From Bacillota bacterium (GTDB lineage Bacteria > Bacillota > Bacilli > ZCTH02-B2): a stretch of DNA of 64,000 nucleotides. Where the stretch lies: assembly GCA_017577895.1 (NCBI GenBank), contig PKQY01000001.1:1-64000 (forward strand), written 5' to 3'. Position numbers and translations under genes: made by a program. The notes beneath the pieces are model-generated. The model had not been told where the DNA came from. It saw nothing but the letters and a program-made list of their open reading frames with translations, and made no database searches. Shown here piece after piece: positions 59,035 through 64,000 of this stretch (position 1 is the stretch's first letter; each line of letters starts with the position of its first letter).

Positions 59035-59892
59035 ATGAAAAGCATGACGGGGTATGGGCGGGGAGAAGTAGTTGCCAATGGTCAGCGGCTCATTGTGGAA
59101 ATCCGCTCAGTCAATCATCGCTATCGAGACATTTCCGTTCATTTGCCGAAACATTGGCTTGCCTATGAACAACCGGTGCGGAAAGAACTGCAGGCTTATT
59201 TTTTTCGCGGAAAAGTCGATGTGTACGTGCAGCGGGAACCGGTGGACGGACTGGTGTCCACGTTGAATTGGGAAAGGACGGAACAGTGGATTCACCTGCT
59301 GCGGACGTTAAAGGAACGTTATCAGTTGGCCGGCGACATTGATGTAAAGACCGTGCTGCTCTTGCCGGACTTGTGGCAAACGGACGTGCCCGAAGACGTC
59401 GATTGGAGCCGTCCGCTCCTGGAAGCCTTGACCGAGGCGTGTCGGCAATGGGATGAGATGCGCCGGCGGGAAGGGGCGCTCATTCAGAAGGAGCTGTGCG
59501 CGCGGAACGCGCGGGTAGTGGAGTACGTCCAGCAAATGCAGCAAGAGAGCGGCCGGTTGTTGGAACGGTATCGGCGGCGTTTGCAAGAGCGTTTGCATGC
59601 CCTCGGCGTGGACATACCGGAAGAGAAGCTCCATGCCGAATTGTTGTTGTTTGCCGAAAAAGCCAATGTGGATGAAGAACTGAGCCGATTGCAAAGCCAT
59701 TGTTGGCAATTCGCCCGGATTGTGGAAGAGATGGGTGCGAACGGGAAAAAATTGGATTTTCTGCTGCAAGAAATGAGTCGGGAAATCCATACCATTTCGG
59801 CCAAAGTACCCGATCCTACCCTCAATCCGCTGATACTGGCGACCAAGGATGAGATTGACAAGATGCGCGAACAAATTCAAAATGTTGAATAA
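59035..59892 (+). CDS. yloC: YicC/YloC-family endoribonuclease
   Basis: A 285-residue protein that begins MKSMTGYGRGE and has the YicC N-terminal domain (VEIRSVNHRYRDISVHLPK) and the C-terminal DUF1732 region (EEKLHAELLLFAEKANVDEELSRLQSH, GKKLDFLLQEMSREIHTISAK). Members are metal-dependent endoribonucleases that can degrade small RNAs and mRNA; the cellular substrates here are unknown. ATG 59035 is set by the conserved N-terminus. It heads the yloC-remA-gmk-rpoZ-coaBC-priA series. Confidence 0.94.
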   Translation: MKSMTGYGRGEVVANGQRLIVEIRSVNHRYRDISVHLPKHWLAYEQPVRKELQAYFFRGKVDVYVQREPVDGLVSTLNWERTEQWIHLLRTLKERYQLAGDIDVKTVLLLPDLWQTDVPEDVDWSRPLLEALTEACRQWDEMRRREGALIQKELCARNARVVEYVQQMQQESGRLLERYRRRLQERLHALGVDIPEEKLHAELLLFAEKANVDEELSRLQSHCWQFARIVEEMGANGKKLDFLLQEMSREIHTISAKVPDPTLNPLILATKDEIDKMREQIQNVE

Positions 59893-59942
59893 AATTCGCT
59901 TGGCATCGAGACATGACAGGCCATGGGAGGGTGGGCGTAACC

Positions 59943-60212
59943 ATGTCAATCAAATTGATCAATATCGGTTTCGGCAATATCGTTTCGGCCAATCGCATCA
60001 TTTCCATCGTCAGTCCCGAGTCGGCTCCGATTAAACGGATCATCACGGAAGCCCGAAACAACAGCCGTTTGATTGATGCGACGTACGGCCGTCGTACCCG
60101 GGCGGTTATCATTATGGACAGCGACCATGTCATTTTGTCGGCGGTGCAGCCGGAAACGGTCGCCAATCGTCTCAATGCGAAGGAAGATCAAAACGTCGAT
60201 CCGGAGGACTGA
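59943..60212 (+). CDS. remA: Extracellular matrix regulator RemA
   Basis: An 89-residue DNA-binding protein, near identical in motif to B. subtilis RemA (YlzA): INIGFGNIVSANRIISIVSPESAPIKR, LIDATYGRRTRAV and MDSDHVILSAVQPETVA. RemA activates biofilm matrix and osmoprotection genes in B. subtilis, by binding repeated sites as a ring-shaped oligomer. ATG 59943 is chosen on the conserved MSIKLINIGFGN start. gmk begins two bases after its stop. Confidence 0.96.
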   Translation: MSIKLINIGFGNIVSANRIISIVSPESAPIKRIITEARNNSRLIDATYGRRTRAVIIMDSDHVILSAVQPETVANRLNAKEDQNVDPED

Positions 60213-60213
60213 A

Positions 60214-60867
60214 ATGGAACAGCACGAACAAGGTTTGTTGATTGTCCTGTCGGGACCATCCGGCGTCGGCAAAGGGACGGTTTGTGCTGCGTTGCGGCAG
60301 CGGATGCCCGAGCTCGTTTATTCCGTGTCGGTGACGACGCGGGCGCCGCGGGCCGGGGAAAAGGACGGTGTCAATTACTTTTTCAAAACGCCGGAACAAT
60401 TCCAGGCGATGATTGAAGCAGGACAACTGCTGGAATGGGCCAAGTACGCCGAACATTATTATGGGACGCCGCGGTTGTTTGTCGAAGAAATGCTGGCGAA
60501 AGGCAAAGACGTCATTTTGGAAATTGAGGTCCAAGGGGCCTTGCAAGTGAAAAAGAAATTTCCGAGCGGCGTGTTTATTTTTTTACTTCCGCCCAGTTTA
60601 CACGCGTTGCGGGAACGGATTGAACAACGGGGCACGGAAGATGAACAGGCCATCTTGCGGCGTTTGGGTGTGGCCCAGGAAGAATTGCAAATGATCCATC
60701 ATTATGATTATGCCGTGGTCAATGACGTGGTCGAAGATGCGGTCGAGAAAATTCGCGCCATTATTTTGGCGGAACATCATAAAACGCCGCGCGTTTCCAA
60801 GCGGTTATTCCATCCAACGGAAAGGGGTTGTGTCAGCGAATGCTGTTTCCGGAAATCGACAAATTAA
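60214..60867 (+). CDS. gmk: Guanylate kinase
   Basis: A 217-residue enzyme that phosphorylates GMP to GDP with ATP and is a (p)ppGpp target in Firmicutes. P-loop GPSGVGKGT lies at 14-22, followed by SVTTRAPRAGEKDGVNYFF (GMP binding), LLEWAKYAEHYYGTP and EIEVQGALQVKK. ATG 60214 immediately follows the remA stop, with CCGGAGGAC as SD. The 3' end overlaps rpoZ by 28 bases, giving a slightly longer C-terminus than usual. Confidence 0.96.
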   Translation: MEQHEQGLLIVLSGPSGVGKGTVCAALRQRMPELVYSVSVTTRAPRAGEKDGVNYFFKTPEQFQAMIEAGQLLEWAKYAEHYYGTPRLFVEEMLAKGKDVILEIEVQGALQVKKKFPSGVFIFLLPPSLHALRERIEQRGTEDEQAILRRLGVAQEELQMIHHYDYAVVNDVVEDAVEKIRAIILAEHHKTPRVSKRLFHPTERGCVSECCFRKSTN

Positions 60868-61067
60868 TTGAAAAAGTCGGCAGCAAATATTTGCTCGTCA
60901 CCGCCGCGGCCAAGCGGGCACGGCAACTGAAGGATGGCGCGCCGGTGACCATTGACAATCCCACATCCCGCAAGGAAGTCGGAATCGCTTTGGAAGAAAT
61001 TGCCCGCGGCACGATTCGTGTGGAGGATATTCTAAAGGAAGAAATGGAGAAGGAAACGGGTAAGTAA
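60840..61067 (+). CDS. rpoZ: RNA polymerase omega subunit
   Basis: A 75-residue RpoZ protein that helps fold and hold the beta' subunit. The conserved MLFPEIDKLIEKVGSKYLLVTAAAKRARQL and RKEVGIALEEIARGTI segments are present. ATG 60840 is inside gmk, with GGAAAGGGG 12 bases upstream; an in-frame TTG at 60828 abuts the SD and is unlikely. The gmk-rpoZ-coaBC-priA order is typical of Firmicutes. Confidence 0.95.
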   Translation: MLFPEIDKLIEKVGSKYLLVTAAAKRARQLKDGAPVTIDNPTSRKEVGIALEEIARGTIRVEDILKEEMEKETGK

Positions 61068-61106
61068 GATGGCGGCCCACCCTTGTCGGCGTAAGGGAGG
61101 AAGTTC

Positions 61107-62315
61107 ATGGAAGGAAAACGGATTGTGCTTGGGGTGACCGGAGGGATCGCCGCTTACAAGGCGGCGGATTTGTGCAGCCGCCTCAGTAAGTTGGGGGCCC
61201 AAGTGCAAGTGATCATGACGGAAAGTGCGACCCGGTTCATCAGTCCCATGACATTTCAAACGTTGTCACGGAACGACGTGTTGGTCGACGTGTTCGATGA
61301 GCGCAACCCGAACGTGGTCGCCCACGTGGCCATCGCCGACAACGCCGACCTGCTGGTCGTGGCGCCGGCGACGGCCAACGTCATTGCCAAGATGGCCAGC
61401 GGGTTGGCGGACGACATGTTGACAACGGTGTTCTTGGCTACCCGAGCGCCGGTGTTGGTGGCGCCGGCCATGAACGTGCACATGTACCGGCATTGGACGG
61501 TGCAGGAAAACATCCGCCGCTTGAAAGCCCATGGGGTGGAATTTATCGATCCGGTGGAAGGGTTGCTGGCATGCGGGTACGAAGGGCAAGGAAAGCTGGC
61601 GGATCCGGCCGATATCGTTGCAAAAATTCAAACAATGCTGGCGAAAAAGCGGGACTGGTCCGGCCGGACCGTGCTCGTCACCGCAGGCCCGACGCGCGAA
61701 CCGCTCGATCCGGTTCGTTTTTTTAGCAATCGCTCGTCCGGAAAAATGGGTTACGCCATCGCCGCCGCTGCCCAACGGCGGGGGGCGCGGGTGTTGTTGG
61801 TGACGGGACCGACTTCGATGCGTCCGCCGGCGGGCGTAGATGTGACGGCCGTCGAGACGGCCGAACAAATGTACGAAGCGGTCATGGCCCGTCTGCCGGA
61901 AGCCGACGTCGTCATCAAGGCGGCGGCAGTGGCTGACTACACGCCTGTGCAGGTGGCAGAGCAAAAAATTAAGAAAACGATGGACGAAATCAACGTCCGT
62001 TTGCGTCGTACGCCGGACATTTTGGCGGAAATTGGCCGCCGTCGCCGGCCGGAACAATGTATCGTCGGTTTTGCGGCGGAAACGGAGCAGATCGAGCAAT
62101 ATGCGCGAGAGAAGCTGCTCCGCAAAGGGGCCGATTTTATCGTGGCCAATGACGTATCCCAGAGCGACATCGGCTTTGATGTGGACAATAACCGGGTGGC
62201 GGTGTACGGAAAGGACGGGCTGGTGGCAGCATGGCCGACCATGAGCAAGCAGGAAGTGGCGGACAAATTGTTAGATCTGGTCATGCACCATTTGATGAAG
62301 AAGGGTCAAACATGA
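61107..62315 (+). CDS. coaBC: Phosphopantothenoylcysteine synthetase/decarboxylase
   Basis: A 402-residue bifunctional enzyme for two steps of coenzyme A synthesis. The CoaC half (1-180) is an FMN decarboxylase with His73 (VAHVAIAD), the PAMN motif (Asn123) and the substrate-flap Cys156 (LLACGYEGQG). The CoaB half (185-400) has VTAGPTREPLDPVR, KAAAVADY and the catalytic-lysine region KIKK near 287-290; it is the CTP-using ligase in bacteria. Stop overlaps the priA ATG. panE earlier in the window supplies the same pathway. Confidence 0.96.
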   Translation: MEGKRIVLGVTGGIAAYKAADLCSRLSKLGAQVQVIMTESATRFISPMTFQTLSRNDVLVDVFDERNPNVVAHVAIADNADLLVVAPATANVIAKMASGLADDMLTTVFLATRAPVLVAPAMNVHMYRHWTVQENIRRLKAHGVEFIDPVEGLLACGYEGQGKLADPADIVAKIQTMLAKKRDWSGRTVLVTAGPTREPLDPVRFFSNRSSGKMGYAIAAAAQRRGARVLLVTGPTSMRPPAGVDVTAVETAEQMYEAVMARLPEADVVIKAAAVADYTPVQVAEQKIKKTMDEINVRLRRTPDILAEIGRRRRPEQCIVGFAAETEQIEQYAREKLLRKGADFIVANDVSQSDIGFDVDNNRVAVYGKDGLVAAWPTMSKQEVADKLLDLVMHHLMKKGQT

Positions 62316-64000
62316 AAAAGGTCCACGTCGTGGTGGACGTTCCCGGTTCGGTCGGCGATCAGACCTACACGTATTTGGTGCCGCCGCAATGGGAGAATGA
62401 GGTGGGCGTCGGCGCCCGGGTGGTGGTGCCATTTGGCAACCGTCGGGTGGACGGCATCGTGGTCGAAGTGGCGACACCGCAAACCGAGGCTGATTTGCCG
62501 GAGGTCGCCTTGCGGGAAATTGAGGAAGTGGTGCCGCCGCCGTTGACGGAAGAGTTGGTTCAATTAGGGTATTGGCTCAGCCGCAAAACGCTCTGCCCGT
62601 GGATGACGGCGTTAAAGGCCATGATCCCGGCCGGCATCCGGGGAAAATATACGGTGGAAGTGGCGTTGGCCGGTGACGTAGAACTACAACGTGAAGAAGA
62701 ACGGGAGATTTTCGAATATTTTCGACATCGGGGGTCGGTCTCTTGGAAAGCGTTGTTGCAGGCGTTTCCCCAGCATGAACGCCTGCTCCACCGTTGGCGG
62801 CGGGAGGGTCGTTTGCGGGTCCGTTCCGAAGTTCATCGGCCGGTGCGGGTAAAAAAGGCGGTCTATCTGCGCCGGATCATGGAGCGGGAGCAATTGGACC
62901 GTCTGTTGGAACAATGTTCTCCCCGGGCCGTCAAGCAACGGGAAGTGTTGCGCCGTCTGCGTGAAGAGCCGCAACGGGAATGGTTGCAAGCCGATTTGAT
63001 GAAGCAATGGGGAGTCTCCACGACGACGTTGAATGCCCTCATTCGACAAGGCGTGTTGGAACGAGTGGAGAAAGATGTGTTTCGAGAACCTTCCGACGGG
63101 CTGCCGCTGGAAGAGGAGGCGCCTTATGCGCTCACCGAAGAACAGCAAGCAGCCCTCGTTCCGTTGATCGAGGCATTGTCCCAGCGGCAATATCACGCCT
63201 TTTTGTTGCACGGCGTGACGGGCAGCGGCAAAACCGAAGTGTACATGCAAGCCATACGCTACTGTTTGCAACAAGGGCGGTCGGCCATTGTCCTAGTGCC
63301 GGAAATTTCTTTGACCCCGCAGATGGTGGAGCGCTTCCGGCGCCGATTTGGCCCGCAAGTGGCGGTCTTTCACAGCCGGTTGTCTCCGGGAGAACGTTTC
63401 GACGAATGGCGGCGTATCCAGGAAGGTCAGGCGAAGGTCGTCATCGGTGCCCGTTCGGCTGTGTTTGCGCCGTTTGAGCGGCTCGGTCTCATCATTGTCG
63501 ACGAAGAGCACGAAGGAACGTACAAACAGGAAGAGGCCCCCCGTTATCATACCCGGGACGTCGCCTTGCGGCGGGCCCGTTACCACCAAGCGGTGGTGGT
63601 GCTGGGCAGCGCCACTCCATCGTTGGAGGTGTATGCGGCGGCGCAGAAGGGCGGCTTCACCTTGTTGCAAATGAAGCGACGGGTGCACGATCGGCCCCTT
63701 CCTCAGGTGCATGTGGTGGACATGCGGCAAGAATTGCAAGCCGGCAACCGCAGCTTGTTCAGCCGCATGTTGGCAAAACGCATGGCGGAACGGTTTCGGC
63801 GAAACGAACAGGTCATACTTTTTCAACATCGCCGCGGCTTTGCCCATTTTGTCATGTGTCGGAGTTGCGGTTCGGTGATGAAGTGCCCGGCTTGCGACAT
63901 TTCGTTGACGTATCACCGGGTCGGTCACCACTTGCGTTGCCATTATTGCGGCTATGCGACTGTGGAACCGGCCACTTGCCCGACATGCGGCAGTGGACCG
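62312..64000 (+). CDS. priA: Primosomal protein N' (PriA helicase), 3' end cut by window
   Basis: The first 563 residues of PriA, the 3'-to-5' superfamily 2 helicase that restarts stalled replication forks; the reading frame continues past the window. An N-terminal DNA-binding domain (1-110, VDVPGSVGDQTYTYLVP) is followed by a winged-helix region. The helicase core has Walker A GVTGSGKT (301-308), DEEH (397-400) and GSATPSLE. The zinc-binding cysteines (CRSCG, CPACD, CHYCG, CPTCG) occupy about 515-561. The ATG overlaps the coaBC stop by four bases. Confidence 0.96.
   Translation, partial: MKKVHVVVDVPGSVGDQTYTYLVPPQWENEVGVGARVVVPFGNRRVDGIVVEVATPQTEADLPEVALREIEEVVPPPLTEELVQLGYWLSRKTLCPWMTALKAMIPAGIRGKYTVEVALAGDVELQREEEREIFEYFRHRGSVSWKALLQAFPQHERLLHRWRREGRLRVRSEVHRPVRVKKAVYLRRIMEREQLDRLLEQCSPRAVKQREVLRRLREEPQREWLQADLMKQWGVSTTTLNALIRQGVLERVEKDVFREPSDGLPLEEEAPYALTEEQQAALVPLIEALSQRQYHAFLLHGVTGSGKTEVYMQAIRYCLQQGRSAIVLVPEISLTPQMVERFRRRFGPQVAVFHSRLSPGERFDEWRRIQEGQAKVVIGARSAVFAPFERLGLIIVDEEHEGTYKQEEAPRYHTRDVALRRARYHQAVVVLGSATPSLEVYAAAQKGGFTLLQMKRRVHDRPLPQVHVVDMRQELQAGNRSLFSRMLAKRMAERFRRNEQVILFQHRRGFAHFVMCRSCGSVMKCPACDISLTYHRVGHHLRCHYCGYATVEPATCPTCGSGP

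Noticed and set aside
1..64000. Mobile elements, prophage, CRISPR arrays, toxin-antitoxin or defence genes
   Set aside because: No transposase, integrase, cas-like, toxin-like or repeat-spacer pattern seen. Gene order and codon use are uniform core chromosome throughout.

Overview
The window is one continuous stretch of core chromosome from an endospore-forming Bacillota, most likely order Bacillales. It carries spoIIGA, sigE, sigG, spoVD, spoVE, ytvI and a YhcN/YlaJ-type spore lipoprotein. Gene order follows the Bacillus subtilis yla, dcw/spoIIG/ylm, pyr and ylo blocks. DNA is moderately GC-rich, TTG and GTG starts are common, Shine-Dalgarno (SD) sequences are strong, and MurE has the meso-diaminopimelate signature. 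A thermophilic Thermoactinomycetaceae-like genus is a guess from overall feel only. Heme O synthase implies aerobic respiration with a heme-copper oxidase. I see no rRNA, tRNA, CRISPR, phage or insertion sequence, and no gene-free gap over about 175 bases.

Layout. 0.1-6.2 kb: ctaB, typA, ylaH, a small unknown gene, a minus-strand pair (DUF5665 protein and spore lipoprotein), a MidA-like methyltransferase, and DUF2626 (yqgY) divergent from an Spx/MgsR regulator. 6.8-9.6 kb: panE, a DUF3397 membrane protein and S-adenosylhomocysteine hydrolase. 9.6-30.5 kb: the division and cell-wall cluster mraZ-rsmH-ftsL-pbpB-spoVD-murE-murF-mraY-murD-spoVE-murG-murB-murA-divIB-ylxW-ylxX-sbp-ftsA-ftsZ. 30.6-33.1 kb: the mother-cell and forespore sigma genes spoIIGA-sigE-sigG. 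33.2-41.6 kb: ymxH-pgeF-ylmE-sepF-ylmG-ylmH-divIVA-ileS-lspA-rluD. 41.7-54.4 kb: a full UMP operon pyrR-pyrB-carA-carB-pyrK-pyrD-pyrF-pyrE-pyrC running into ytvI and a second RluA-family gene. 54.4-64 kb: rqcH on the minus strand, then a Ca2+-type P-ATPase, yicC/yloC, remA, gmk, rpoZ, coaBC and a 3'-truncated priA.

How it fits together. Wall precursor synthesis (Mur enzymes, MraY, MurG), septal synthases (PBP2B, SpoVD, SpoVE) and the divisome (FtsL, DivIB, FtsA, FtsZ, SepF, DivIVA) are physically linked to sporulation control. Promoter sequences support this: a phased MraZ operator before mraZ, a full sigma-H consensus before ftsA, a Spo0A-like long-spacer promoter before spoIIGA and a full sigma-F consensus before sigG. 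The pyrimidine operon has two PyrR sites that appear to work differently: one hairpin overlaps the SD of pyrR, and one is a complete antiterminator/terminator switch before pyrB.

The most unusual observation is in carA. The predicted carbamoyl-phosphate synthase small subunit keeps its fold motifs, but the glutaminase nucleophile Cys is Gly, the catalytic Glu is Asp, and two residues of the QNHG motif are changed. This predicts an ammonia-dependent enzyme. Apart from that and several regulatory structures, the region is ordinary and well conserved.
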